From positions 1-58,231 of the IMG/VR virus record IMGVR_UViG_3300025759_000107: a stretch of DNA of 58,231 bases. The stretch is one strand, 5' to 3'. The DNA comes from a virus. Positions 41,635-49,125 of the stretch are shown here, piece by piece (position 1 is the first letter of the stretch; each line of letters begins with the position of its first letter). The notes below the pieces were generated by a model. The model ran no database searches, had not been told where the DNA came from, and was given only the letters and a program-made list of their open reading frames with translations. The translations under genes were made by a program, and so were the position numbers.

Positions 41635-42228
41635 ATGAAAGTTTTAGTCGCTTGTGAGTATTCTGGGCGAGTTAGAGAGGCTTTTCGTGCTAAAGGGCAT
41701 GATGCGTGGTCTTGCGACCTTCTTGAGTCCGATGACGACTCTCCATATCATATACAGGGCGATGTAAGGGATATTCTTGATGATGGATGGGATTTAATGG
41801 TCGCACATCCACCTTGTACGTACTTTACGAACAGTGGGGTCTCTTGGCTACATAAAGACGCTACAAGATGGCTTAAACTCGATGAGGCAGCAGTATTCTT
41901 CAATCTATTACTTGATTGCGATATTCCATTGAAGTGTATCGAGAATCCTATCCCTCACAAGTATGCAGTATCAAGAATCGGTGGACGTAAATATACTCAG
42001 ATAATTCAACCATATCAATTCGGTCATAAAGAAACTAAAGCGACCTGCCTTTGGTTGCAGGGCTTACCGAAGTTAGAGCCGACTACGGATTTGAAAGACG
42101 AAACTATGGCTCTACCTAAGAACGTCCGTCAAAGACTTCACTATTTACCGCCAAGCCCGGACAGATGGAAAATAAGAAGTACGACCTTTCAAGGAATTGC
42201 AGATGCAATGGCTGAACAGTGGGGATGA
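41635..42228 (+). CDS. Phage-type cytosine DNA methyltransferase-like protein
   Basis: A 197-residue protein matching a family common in phages: MKVLVACEYSGRVREAFRAK (SAM-binding start), GHDAWSCDLL, a catalytic-type HPPCTYFTNSGV (Pro-Cys), IENPIPHKYA, and QFGHKETKATCLWLQGLP. The family is usually annotated as DNA cytosine methyltransferase and is shorter than ordinary C5 enzymes. The activity is inferred; substrate specificity unknown. It sits directly before a second, classic C5-methyltransferase. Confidence 0.8.
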   Translation: MKVLVACEYSGRVREAFRAKGHDAWSCDLLESDDDSPYHIQGDVRDILDDGWDLMVAHPPCTYFTNSGVSWLHKDATRWLKLDEAAVFFNLLLDCDIPLKCIENPIPHKYAVSRIGGRKYTQIIQPYQFGHKETKATCLWLQGLPKLEPTTDLKDETMALPKNVRQRLHYLPPSPDRWKIRSTTFQGIADAMAEQWG

Positions 42229-42231
42229 AAC

Positions 42232-43089
42232 ATGGTTGTCGTATTATCTCTGTTTGATGGTATCTCATGTGGCAGAGTTGCACTAGAACGTGCGGGCATC
42301 AAGGTTACTCGATATTATGCTAGTGAGATAGATTCACACGCTATTAAAATATCCAAAAAGAATTACCCCGACATAATACATTTGGGTGATGTGAAGAATT
42401 GGCGTGAATGGGATTTACCTAAGATTGATTTAATCATTGGTGGTAGCCCATGTCAAGGTTTCTCTTTTGCAGGTAAGGAACTGAACTTTGATGACCCCCG
42501 TAGTAAATTATTCTTTGAGTTTGTGGATATACTAAATTACTATAAACCCAAATATTTCTTATTGGAAAATGTAAGGATGAAACAAGAATATCAAGACATA
42601 ATTAGCAATTATCTCGGAGTTCAACCTATTAAAATAAATAGTGCATTGGTATCAGCCCAAAATAGGAATAGATTATATTGGACTAACATCCCTAATATTT
42701 CTCAACCCTTAGACAAAGGTATAATATTAAAAGATGTTTTGGATGGTGATGAGTCTATTGATTTTATAAATTACTTTGATATAATGAAGCCAGTAAATAG
42801 TAAATCTAATCGAGTAGGAATAATCGGGAAGGGCGGTCAAGGAGATAGAATATATACTACGGATAAAAAGTCCGTGACTCTTATGGCTAAAAGTGGTGGG
42901 ACAGGTGCAAAAACAGGATTATATTTGACGGGTGAAAAGACTGTTAGAATGTTGATGCCTAATGAATGTGAAAGATTACAAAACCTTCCCGATAATTATA
43001 CCGAAGGAGTAAGTAAGGCTCAAAGATATAAAATGCTTGGTAATGGTTGGACAGTTGATGTTATTGCTCACATTTTGAGGGGCATATAG
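42232..43089 (+). CDS. C5-cytosine DNA methyltransferase
   Basis: A 285-residue enzyme with all main motifs: I (LSLFDGISCG, 5-14), IV (GGSPCQGFSFAG with Cys74), VI (ENV 112-114), VIII (QNRNRLYW 143-150), IX (MPNECERLQNLP) and X (GNGWTVDVIAHIL). It transfers methyl from SAM to cytosine at a target set by the short region between VIII and IX. No partner restriction enzyme is nearby, so it is an orphan enzyme, probably guarding viral DNA against host restriction. Confidence 0.95.
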   Translation: MVVVLSLFDGISCGRVALERAGIKVTRYYASEIDSHAIKISKKNYPDIIHLGDVKNWREWDLPKIDLIIGGSPCQGFSFAGKELNFDDPRSKLFFEFVDILNYYKPKYFLLENVRMKQEYQDIISNYLGVQPIKINSALVSAQNRNRLYWTNIPNISQPLDKGIILKDVLDGDESIDFINYFDIMKPVNSKSNRVGIIGKGGQGDRIYTTDKKSVTLMAKSGGTGAKTGLYLTGEKTVRMLMPNECERLQNLPDNYTEGVSKAQRYKMLGNGWTVDVIAHILRGI

Positions 43090-43097
43090 CGACTATC

Positions 43098-43104
43098 TTA
43101 TATA
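43098..43104 (+). promoter_or_regulatory. TATA box after the C5-methyltransferase
   Basis: TTATATA starts 32 bases before the ATG of a 19-codon ORF at 43130, close to leaderless spacing. Confidence 0.5.
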
Positions 43105-43129
43105 TGGTAGCACAGTCGGAGAAATCAGC

Positions 43130-43189
43130 ATGACGTGGGAAGAATACTTCAAACGGAAAGCAGCATACAAAAGGAGACAAAGAAAATGA
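43130..43189 (+). CDS. Possible 19-residue leader peptide
   Basis: MTWEEYFKRKAAYKRRQRK, starting at leaderless spacing from a TATA box and ending in an ATGA overlap with the next gene, whose Shine-Dalgarno (AGGAGA, 43171-43176) lies inside it. Short and basic. It may be a translated leader that couples initiation of the downstream gene. Confidence 0.4.
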   Translation: MTWEEYFKRKAAYKRRQRK

Positions 43190-43506
43190 GTAGAACAAGT
43201 GCAGAAGCAGCAGAGCGAGTAAAGAGACTAAAACAAGGAAACGAAGTAATGGCTGAGAAGTGGAAAATGAAACCTTCATCTTTGACAGCAATGTATCATT
43301 GTGTTATTCCAGAAGAGGACTCAATGAACGTCTGTTCCATCTGTTTGTGTCTTGAGGACGAACCTTACAACTATGGTGAAGAAATCGAGCCAACAACATA
43401 CGACGGAGACTGCGACGAATGTCATGGCGAGTCTCTACCATATGCAATAATGGACAGTGGCGAGTTCTTTACCACAGGCAATAATGGACAGTACAGTGGT
43501 GAGTGA
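43186..43506 (+). CDS. Small cysteine-rich protein, 106 residues
   Basis: Starts at ATG 43186, 9 bases after an AGGAGA Shine-Dalgarno. Contains HCVIPEEDSMNVCSICLC and DGDCDECHGE, two Cys pairs suited to zinc. Unknown family. The earlier GTG at 43135 would extend it in a frame that overlaps the leader ORF and is less likely. Confidence 0.65.
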   Translation: MSRTSAEAAERVKRLKQGNEVMAEKWKMKPSSLTAMYHCVIPEEDSMNVCSICLCLEDEPYNYGEEIEPTTYDGDCDECHGESLPYAIMDSGEFFTTGNNGQYSGE

Positions 43507-43507
43507 A

Positions 43508-43678
43508 ATGAAGTTCAAGAAAATATTTGGAAAAGAGAAGGACGAGAATATATTTGAAGTGAATGTAAAAACTGGTACTGCTAGAATCTTGAAAACAGAA
43601 ATAGCGGCAGTTGTGTATCATGAAAATGGTGCAGACATACATATGAAAAGTGGTACTATTTTTCAAGTCATAAATTAA
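43508..43678 (+). CDS. Hypothetical protein, 56 residues
   Basis: Small beta-rich protein (MKFKKIFGKEKDENIFEV...). ATG follows the previous stop by one base. No motif. Confidence 0.6.
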   Translation: MKFKKIFGKEKDENIFEVNVKTGTARILKTEIAAVVYHENGADIHMKSGTIFQVIN

Positions 43679-43694
43679 CATTGGTGGGTAAGTA

Positions 43695-44228
43695 ATGGCT
43701 ATACATGAGGGCTTTGGTTCTGGTAAAGGTCTCGCGGCAGCCAATCCTCAACCCCCGAATGATATAGTCATGACACCGATAAAGATAGCACAGCAAACTA
43801 TCAGTTTCTATGACATACCTGCGGGTTCAACAATATTAGACCCATGTAGGGGCGAAGGAGCATTCTATGATAACTACCCTACTGGTTGTGAAAAGGATTG
43901 GTGTGAGATAGCAGAGGGACGTGATTTCTTAGATTATGAAGGACATGTTGACTGGATTATAACTAACCCACCATACAGTATCTTTGATGACTTCTTGAAC
44001 AAAGCATTAGATGTAAGTGATAACGTAGTATTCCTAGTGCCTTTGAGTAAAATGGTATCAAGTTTTAGACGCATAAGAAGTATCTTTGAATATGGTGGCA
44101 TAGTATCAATTGACTTAATCAGTGCAAGTAAATGTGGATTCCCTTTTGGTTTCCCTGCGTGTGCTTTCTACATGAAGAGAGGCTATGAAGGACAAACTTT
44201 GTTCACTGAATGGCGGGGCGAGAACTGA
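43695..44228 (+). CDS. N6-adenine DNA methyltransferase-like protein
   Basis: A 177-residue class I methyltransferase. Motif I is TILDPCRGEGAF (about 47-58) and motif IV is NPPYS (about 90-94), the catalytic motif of amino methyltransferases for adenine. The protein is short and lacks an obvious target-recognition domain. A GGTGGG element is 10 bases before the ATG, closer than in class I promoters; the in-frame ATG at 43770 (MTPIKIAQQ) is a possible alternative start. Third DNA methyltransferase-family gene within 2.6 kb. Confidence 0.85.
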   Translation: MAIHEGFGSGKGLAAANPQPPNDIVMTPIKIAQQTISFYDIPAGSTILDPCRGEGAFYDNYPTGCEKDWCEIAEGRDFLDYEGHVDWIITNPPYSIFDDFLNKALDVSDNVVFLVPLSKMVSSFRRIRSIFEYGGIVSIDLISASKCGFPFGFPACAFYMKRGYEGQTLFTEWRGEN

Positions 44229-44283
44229 ACAAATTGGCTCATAACCCAATGACCTTAAACCATACAAAGAGGTGAGAAATACG

Positions 44284-44451
44284 ATGAAGCGTTATGATAA
44301 TGATTCTGATATTGATGCAGCAATTGAGAAGTCTGGGAACAATTATTGCGAGTGGTGTGAGCGGGATGTTGAACTCAAAGAAGTAAAGACAAGACGATTC
44401 TTTGGCCGCACCATTTACAAGTGTATCGAGTGCCTCGCCATATTGAGATAG
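44284..44451 (+). CDS. Mini zinc-ribbon protein, 55 residues
   Basis: A strong Shine-Dalgarno (GAGGTGAG) precedes ATG 44284. Two knuckles, CEWC (22-25) and CIEC (47-50), form a compact zinc ribbon. The stop TAG directly abuts the next ATG. Could be a regulator or a protein partner; unknown. Confidence 0.65.
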   Translation: MKRYDNDSDIDAAIEKSGNNYCEWCERDVELKEVKTRRFFGRTIYKCIECLAILR

Positions 44452-45396
44452 ATGGTAGAACAGTATCAGACCCGTTGGGTAAGAGGCAAAGCAGATGGTA
44501 ATGGCGTACGTGAGTGTGCCGATAGATATGAGATAATTAAGTCGATAGCGAAACAATTCAATCGACCATTTACAGTTTTAGACATCGGTGCTAATCTTGG
44601 ATATTTCTCTTTCAGATTAATGGAAGATTTTGATAACTGCCACGCAGTGATGGTTGAAGGTCATCCTACGTACGCACGTCAGTTAACAGAGTTGGCTGGT
44701 ATCAACGGACAAGGAATTGTTCTAACAAAAAGTTTGACGCAAGGAGACTTGGGATTACTTGGTGATGTTGAGCACTTTGATTTAGTTCTAGCAATGTCAG
44801 TTGTTCATCATATCAATGGTGATGTGAACAGAACATGTCGCCTCATTGAGAACTTAGGTGATAACGTCATATTCGAGATGCCTACAGAGAACAATGCGTG
44901 TGGTCAGAGGCTAGTACAGTCTTGGGAGATAGGAGAGCACTGGGAGCGGCTTGGAGAAGGTAAATCACACCTTGATGGTGGCGTACGACCAATCTTCTTG
45001 TCGCAGCAATCTCGGACTCGTCTCGGTCAAAGATATATTGGATGTCCTAAACATTTGAAGCCGCGTCTCAAGATTATCTCGGATTGGGATAGTAAAGAAG
45101 TCATGTTCATGGATGATAAAGAGCCACGTCGAGAATGGCTACCGGGTATTAATTTGCATACGTGGAAATACTTTCAAGGAACGAAACCTGTTCCATTTTT
45201 GATACTAGATGATGTTCGGAAGGAGTTGGGAAGTCATGGTGATGTACGGCCTTGGAATGTTATCGTTTCTTCTAACGCTGCTACGTTAATTGACTACTCC
45301 GACCCTACGCATATACCTACTGAAACCGATGATGTTTCGTTTCAAAAATTGGAAAATTGGTTTGCTGGCGAAGCCCCGCACTGGGTAAATCTTTAA
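44452..45396 (+). CDS. SAM methyltransferase with a kinase-like C-terminal segment
   Basis: A 314-residue protein. The N-terminal half is a class I methyltransferase: LDIGANLGYFSF (43-54), FDLVLAMSVVHHI (109-121), and FEMPTE. The C-terminal half includes SHGDVRPWNVIV (261-272) and LIDYSD (279-284), matching the catalytic loop HGD...N and the metal-binding Asp of aminoglycoside-kinase-like folds. The ATP-binding N-lobe is not apparent, so this may be a reduced or non-catalytic kinase. Methyltransferase-kinase fusions are known in WbdD, which caps O-antigen chains. Glycan or lipid modification is therefore possible. No other glycan genes are close. Confidence 0.7.
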   Translation: MVEQYQTRWVRGKADGNGVRECADRYEIIKSIAKQFNRPFTVLDIGANLGYFSFRLMEDFDNCHAVMVEGHPTYARQLTELAGINGQGIVLTKSLTQGDLGLLGDVEHFDLVLAMSVVHHINGDVNRTCRLIENLGDNVIFEMPTENNACGQRLVQSWEIGEHWERLGEGKSHLDGGVRPIFLSQQSRTRLGQRYIGCPKHLKPRLKIISDWDSKEVMFMDDKEPRREWLPGINLHTWKYFQGTKPVPFLILDDVRKELGSHGDVRPWNVIVSSNAATLIDYSDPTHIPTETDDVSFQKLENWFAGEAPHWVNL

Positions 45397-45435
45397 CCGA
45401 AAACGTGAATTACCATAACGAAGTATTTCAGAGAT

Positions 45436-46017
45436 ATGTCAGAAGACAATTTTGATGAAGATGAGTGGGATGGAGAAACACTACCTGCTGATACTAGGGA
45501 GAACGAACATGACCCCCTAGTAAGGTGGACAGCACAATTACTGGTCCGAGGAATGAAGCCAAGTCAGATACGAAGAAAAGTGGCAGATGCCAGTTTGGAG
45601 AGGCGACTCGACCCCGATGAATGGAATCGCCTTATGTCCGATGCCGGAAAATTAGCGGAAAATATGCGAGAGATGGTTGTAATGAAAGCAGAGTTGGATG
45701 ATACGGACTGGCTTAGGTTGGATTCGTACGCAAGAAGAAGACGTTCTATGGAAAGAATGGAACGTCTAATCATCAAAGCAGAAGAACAAGCAGACACAGT
45801 TTCGAAGTTGGGGCAAGTGTCTTTCATGGTAGGTGGTCTAATCAAACAACAAGACGGACTAGACAAAATGTCTGGTGCTCAAGACGCAAAGCCGCAAGTC
45901 ATAGTTAACATTGGCTACGACCCATTGGAGCAGATGCGTGAGGTTCTACAAAAAGAGATTATTGACATAGAAAACAAAGCCGAAGACGATGACGATTTAG
46001 TCGATACTTCCGATTAA
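45436..46017 (+). CDS. Small terminase subunit candidate
   Basis: A 193-residue protein. Near residue 30-60 there is a helix-turn-helix-like stretch (TAQLLVRGMKPSQIRRKVAD). A long helical middle follows (RRRRSMERMERLIIKAEEQA), then a conserved-looking end IVNIGYDPLEQMREVLQK and an acidic tail. Length and layout fit TerS, which binds viral DNA and starts packaging. The large subunit is not in the window. Iteron-type repeats begin within the last codons of the gene; many viruses keep the packaging site in or beside terS. A DNA-binding replication initiator is the main alternative. Confidence 0.5.
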   Translation: MSEDNFDEDEWDGETLPADTRENEHDPLVRWTAQLLVRGMKPSQIRRKVADASLERRLDPDEWNRLMSDAGKLAENMREMVVMKAELDDTDWLRLDSYARRRRSMERMERLIIKAEEQADTVSKLGQVSFMVGGLIKQQDGLDKMSGAQDAKPQVIVNIGYDPLEQMREVLQKEIIDIENKAEDDDDLVDTSD

Positions 46018-46093
46018 AACTGCTCATTTACTCGATACTTAGCCGATACTTCTTACATTTGATGCACGTTTAGCCGATACTTAGTCGATACTT
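45996..46093 (+). repeat. Five iterons of consensus TTTA(G/C)(C/T)CGATACTT
   Basis: Copies start at 45996, 46027, 46039, 46069 and 46081. The centre-to-centre spacings are 31, 12, 30 and 12, so the last four form two close pairs about 42 bases apart (near four helical turns). The first copy is inside the end of the upstream gene. Such iterons usually bind an initiator or a packaging protein. Confidence 0.75.
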
Positions 46094-46221
46094 TGCACAA
46101 TTTTTCCACATTTTCAATAAAGCATACGCTCCGCACTTTCGGCCATGTTGATGGGACGACGTTCTAGTATATGAATGTTTGCCTGTAGCATTCTCACTTT
46201 TTAGGCTCGCATTGTATAGAC

Positions 46222-46311
46222 GGGGTTAGTGATATGGGTTAATTGCTTATAGTCTTTCGCCTATATACTTCTGACTTATATGATAATCAAACTATAGAAA
46301 ACTTTAATACC
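46222..46311 (+). promoter_or_regulatory. Promoter module copy A (no downstream ORF)
   Basis: Box 1 GGGGTTAGTGATATGGGTTA at 46222, box 2 TTATAGTCTTTCGC at 46247 (25 bases on), then ACTATAGAAAACTTTAATACC at 46291 with the TATA-like CTTTAATA at 46302 (55 bases after box 2). The next gene has its own module, so this copy appears to drive only the GC-rich hairpin region. Confidence 0.65.
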
Positions 46312-46329
46312 TAAGCCTTACCTCGTAGG

Positions 46330-46410
46330 GGGTGGGCGGGCGGCTTCAAGGGCCGCAACCGAACCCACGCGGGCGGTTCTCGCATCCAGCCCCGTTAACG
46401 AGATGAGATG
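46330..46410 (+). ncRNA. Candidate small non-coding RNA downstream of module A
   Basis: About 80 bases, very GC-rich against AT-rich flanks. Nested stems: GTGGG 46332-46336 with CCCAC 46364-46368 outside, GCGGC 46340-46344 with GCCGC 46352-46356 inside. A second stem pairs CGCATC 46381-46386 with GATGCG 46407-46412. No ORF. The 3' end is not defined. Confidence 0.35.
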
Positions 46411-46468
46411 CGGGTTTATAATCTTTCGCTTATATCCTTTCAAGATATATACTACAAAACCTTTATAT
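46391..46468 (+). promoter_or_regulatory. Promoter module copy D
   Basis: Degenerate box 1 (GTTA..GA.ATG pattern) at 46391, box 2 TTATAATCTTTCGCTTATAT at 46416, TATA-like CTTTATAT at 46461 (45 bases after box 2). ATG 46493 is 31 bases after TTTATAT, so leaderless. Confidence 0.6.
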
Positions 46469-46492
46469 CAAAATCATTGGCTCAGATAAAAT

Positions 46493-46756
46493 ATGGAGAC
46501 AGGCAGCAATAACGCAACCTTTACAGTTGGGGCGACTTACATGACTCGTTCTATCTGTAATCATGACACAATAGTAACCGCCACAGTAACAAAGAGAACA
46601 AAGCACTTTGTAACTTTTGACACAGCACACGACAAAAACATCAAGAGAAAAATAAGGACTTCCCGGTATGGTGAAGGCGTTCCTTTATTCGCTGGTTTTT
46701 GGCTCAGTGCTGAATCTCAATTACCTTCTTGGGAAAGAGACTCAACCGACTACTGA
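46493..46756 (+). CDS. Hypothetical protein, 87 residues
   Basis: Beta-rich sequence (FTVGATYMTRSICNHDTIVT, ATVTKRTKHFVTFDT) suggests a small barrel. Family unknown. A single-gene unit with its own module and terminator. Confidence 0.65.
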   Translation: METGSNNATFTVGATYMTRSICNHDTIVTATVTKRTKHFVTFDTAHDKNIKRKIRTSRYGEGVPLFAGFWLSAESQLPSWERDSTDY

Positions 46757-46766
46757 GGACTTAAAC

Positions 46767-46800
46767 GGCCTCGCTCTATATGGGCGAGGTCGCTTTTTTT
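46767..46800 (+). terminator. Hairpin plus T7 terminator
   Basis: CCTCGC 46769-46774 pairs with GCGAGG 46784-46789, followed by seven T at 46794-46800. It follows the gene ending at 46756. Confidence 0.75.
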
Positions 46801-46831
46801 ATTTCGCCGATGGCATAAAGTCGCCGTCCAC

Positions 46832-46920
46832 CCCGTGTCTCTGACGGGCTGGGGGTATATAATCTTTTGCTTATATGATTCTAACTTTTATCAAGGTATA
46901 ACTATAGTAGTATTGATATA
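46832..46920 (+). promoter_or_regulatory. Promoter module copy E
   Basis: Box 2 as ATATAATCTTTTGCTTATAT at 46857; TATA-like TTGATATA at 46913-46920, about 55 bases after box 2. Box 1 is not recognisable. ATG 46956 is about 43 bases on, giving a short leader with CTCGGAGAAG. Confidence 0.55.
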
Positions 46921-46955
46921 GTGATACCCGTTCCCCTAACTCGGAGAAGACGCAT

Positions 46956-47951
46956 ATGAGCCGAACACGAAAGCCAAAGACGACGACACAAGAACGAATG
47001 AATGAAATTGCTGACCAAGTAATTCAGACCATCAGCGAGGGTAATCTCCCTCAGTGGTCTAAGCCTTGGAACGGGCTTTTCAGTCCAACAAATGGACACA
47101 CTGGGAAAGGTTTCACCGGCCTCAATGTTTGGGCTTCAATTATCGCAATGAGCCGAAACAATTACTCAAGCCCTCTATTCGTAGCAGCAGGTCAAGCAAA
47201 GAAATTAATCGAAGAATACAACAAAGAAAACGGTACGGAATTAGTCGCATTTGTAAAAGGTGGAAAGGCGGACACATACCACTTTAGACCTATTCAATAC
47301 AAAGTAAAATCAAAAGACGAAGAAGAAGAATCAAGCCGCTTCTTAACTGGTTTCACTGGTTATGCTGTTTGGAATATCGAGAATACAAACATTCCGTCCG
47401 AGTGGGCTTTCAAAAGGCTCAACGTAGAAATCAACGACCCTGTAGAAGTTAGCGACCTAATATCTACCGTAGAATCAAACTTGAAGGGAGTTTCTTTCGC
47501 CACTGGCGGAGCAGCATATTATACACCTAGAACTGACGTAATCACTATGCCACCATTGACCGCATGGGAATCAGAGAATGACTACGCGGCTGTTTTACTT
47601 CACGAAGCAGCACACGCAACCGGCCACCCTCACAGACTAGCACGACCGCTTGAAGGAATTACCGCAAGAGGCTCAGACTATGCGACCGAGGAACTAATAG
47701 CGGAACTGGCTTCAATTGCTGCTTGTGGTGCTTTAGGCTATGAGGCTGACCTAACCCGTTCAAGTGCATACCTTAGCGGTTGGGCATCTCGTACACCACA
47801 AAAAGAAGCAAGGGCAGCAATCTTGAAAGCCCTTTCAAGGTCAATGGCGGCGGCTGAATGGGTCATCACTGGAGCACCCGACCGCCATGAAGGACCAACT
47901 TCTTCAAGCGAGTTGGCCGAGGGTGTACTTGACGGAATCACAACCGAATAA
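46956..47951 (+). CDS. ardC: ArdC-like antirestriction protein (ssDNA-binding plus zinc metallopeptidase)
   Basis: A 331-residue protein with the ArdC layout. The N-terminal domain (about 10-160) carries the LPQWSKPWNG and NGHTGKGFTGLNVWAS motifs of the single-strand DNA-binding part. The C-terminal zincin domain has HEAAH (216-220) and a downstream Glu in TEELIAELAS. ArdC protects incoming plasmid or phage DNA from restriction. It is placed in a block of single-gene units behind a repeated promoter, suggesting early or coordinated expression. Together with the methyltransferases it points to strong pressure from host restriction systems. Confidence 0.92.
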   Translation: MSRTRKPKTTTQERMNEIADQVIQTISEGNLPQWSKPWNGLFSPTNGHTGKGFTGLNVWASIIAMSRNNYSSPLFVAAGQAKKLIEEYNKENGTELVAFVKGGKADTYHFRPIQYKVKSKDEEEESSRFLTGFTGYAVWNIENTNIPSEWAFKRLNVEINDPVEVSDLISTVESNLKGVSFATGGAAYYTPRTDVITMPPLTAWESENDYAAVLLHEAAHATGHPHRLARPLEGITARGSDYATEELIAELASIAACGALGYEADLTRSSAYLSGWASRTPQKEARAAILKALSRSMAAAEWVITGAPDRHEGPTSSSELAEGVLDGITTE

Positions 47952-47974
47952 GTACGACCGTTGAAAATCGTAAA

Positions 47975-48002
47975 CCGCTCAAGGGCTTCGGCTCTTGGGC
48001 GG
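47975..48002 (+). terminator. 12-bp stem with TTCG loop after ardC
   Basis: Arms 47975-47986 and 47991-48002 pair fully, counting two G-T pairs, around a TTCG tetraloop. No T-run follows, so it may be an RNA 3' stabiliser rather than a terminator. Confidence 0.55.
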
Positions 48003-48105
48003 CCATATCTGAACGTATCAAATGCGAGCGTTTAGAGGGGTAATATAGGCCGTGTTTCATATAACTGGTACTCTGAGACCTCTGAACCTGAAAGGCGGCC
48101 TTAGA

Positions 48106-48127
48106 ATGGCTCTATTGGGCCATTTTT
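48106..48127 (+). terminator. Hairpin plus T5 terminator
   Basis: ATGGC 48106-48110 pairs with GCCAT 48119-48123, running into five T (48123-48127); a further seven-T run is at 48138-48144. Confidence 0.5.
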
Positions 48128-48171
48128 GAAATCGCTCTTTTTTTGTCCGAACTGGTCCGCGTGGTCAAGTT

Positions 48172-48261
48172 GGGGTTAGTGATATGGGTTAAGGGTTTAT
48201 AGTCTTTCTCTTACATGATTCTGTCATTATAGGGTAAACGACTTATAGATACCTTTAATAC
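48172..48261 (+). promoter_or_regulatory. Promoter module copy B
   Basis: Box 1 identical to copies A and C over 20 bases at 48172, box 2 TTATAGTCTTTCTC at 48197 (25 bases on), TATA-like CTTTAATA at 48253 (56 bases after box 2). ATG 48296 follows 43 bases later. Confidence 0.7.
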
Positions 48262-48295
48262 TGGGCATCCTTTCGGAAGGTCTGAGGTAGTTCAA

Positions 48296-48838
48296 ATGGA
48301 AACTGAAAATATCCGAAATGAAAGCACAAGAACGAACGAATTGGTCATAGACCGAGAGAGTGGCTCTGTAACCACATTAGGAGCATTTGCAGGGCTTGAA
48401 ACAGTCCTTCGTGCTTCAAGAGGGGTTCTCGGTGGAGACACCACAGTATCAGCCCGTGAAAATCTGGGTCAAGACTCTGTAACTGACGTTAGTTTTACAA
48501 TAACTGACAACCGAACCGGCGACACAAGAACCATTGAAGGTGACTTAATCGTAGGCTCTGACTACATCAGAAGCCAAACTATGGCGTTTCCGACATCGGT
48601 GGCTATGCTGCTTAGCGCGTCCCTTCTAGGTATGTTCAGAGGGACAGTACGAACCGCTGTATTAGACGCTATTCAGAGCGGCGTTGAAGGTGCATCTACT
48701 GAAGAAGTAGGCAACGCAATTATGAACGCAATAAACTTGAGTCCCGAAGCATTAGCAAACGGTCAAGAGGTACTTGCTGAAATGCGTCGCGTATCGGCTC
48801 GCACCGTAGCCGCTCCGGTTCGCTTCGACGAGAATTGA
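48296..48838 (+). CDS. Hypothetical protein, 180 residues
   Basis: Not recognised. The N-terminal half is beta-type (SVTDVSFTITDNRTGDTRTI). A hydrophobic segment near 100-115 (TSVAMLLSASLLGMF) may be a membrane helix or buried core. The C-terminal half is helical. One-gene unit behind module B and followed by two terminators. Confidence 0.7.
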   Translation: METENIRNESTRTNELVIDRESGSVTTLGAFAGLETVLRASRGVLGGDTTVSARENLGQDSVTDVSFTITDNRTGDTRTIEGDLIVGSDYIRSQTMAFPTSVAMLLSASLLGMFRGTVRTAVLDAIQSGVEGASTEEVGNAIMNAINLSPEALANGQEVLAEMRRVSARTVAAPVRFDEN

Positions 48839-48845
48839 ATTGAGT

Positions 48846-48870
48846 AGGCTTCGGCCTCTCTTTTCTTTTC
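48846..48870 (+). terminator. AGGC-TTCG-GCCT hairpin with pyrimidine run
   Basis: A 4-bp stem with TTCG loop (48846-48857) followed by CTCTTTTCTTTTC. Confidence 0.5.
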
Positions 48871-48884
48871 TCTGAACGTCGTAA

Positions 48885-48923
48885 GGTCGCTGAGGGCTTA
48901 GGCTCTCAGTGGCCGCTTTTTTT
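48885..48923 (+). terminator. 13-bp hairpin plus T7 terminator
   Basis: Arms 48885-48897 and 48902-48914 pair completely, allowing G-T pairs, with a four-base loop, then seven T at 48917-48923. Confidence 0.8.
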
Positions 48924-48952
48924 ACTCAATGCCCCGGTCGGGTGGTCCACAT

Positions 48953-49030
48953 GGGGTTAGTGATATGGGTTAGAGGTTTATAGTCTTTCGCTTTTATCAT
49001 ATTGAGACTATATGACCAATACCTTTATCA
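48953..49030 (+). promoter_or_regulatory. Promoter module copy C
   Basis: Box 1 identical over 20 bases at 48953, box 2 TTATAGTCTTTCGC at 48978 (25 bases on), TATA-like CTTTATCA at 49023 (45 bases after box 2, one helical turn shorter than in A and B). The next ATG is about 100 bases on. Confidence 0.7.
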
Positions 49031-49125
49031 AAAAAATATGGTTTGATAAGGACACCCATCTCAATAAGTAAGAGAGTAAGTGGGACGGAAACGCCAAAGC
49101 GATAAACAAACAGGAGAGAGAAAAA

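Larger units (their letters stand above)
46018..46492. other. 475-base non-coding region with iterons, two promoter modules and an orphan transcript
   Basis: No ORF of any size supported. It carries the iterons, promoter module copy A, a GC-rich hairpin block and promoter module copy D for the gene at 46493. Confidence 0.7.
47952..48295. other. 344-base intergenic region with hairpins and promoter module B
   Basis: No ORF supported. It holds a 12-bp stem with a TTCG loop (47975-48002), a terminator (48106-48127) and module copy B. Confidence 0.6.

Noticed and set aside
45996-46093. Iterons as a short CRISPR array
   Set aside because: Units are only 13-15 bases, spaced 12 or about 30 bases apart, with no spacer-like unique segments of constant length.
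46330-46410. tRNA gene in the GC-rich block
   Set aside because: No cloverleaf with a T-loop or D-loop consensus could be drawn; only simple nested stems are present.
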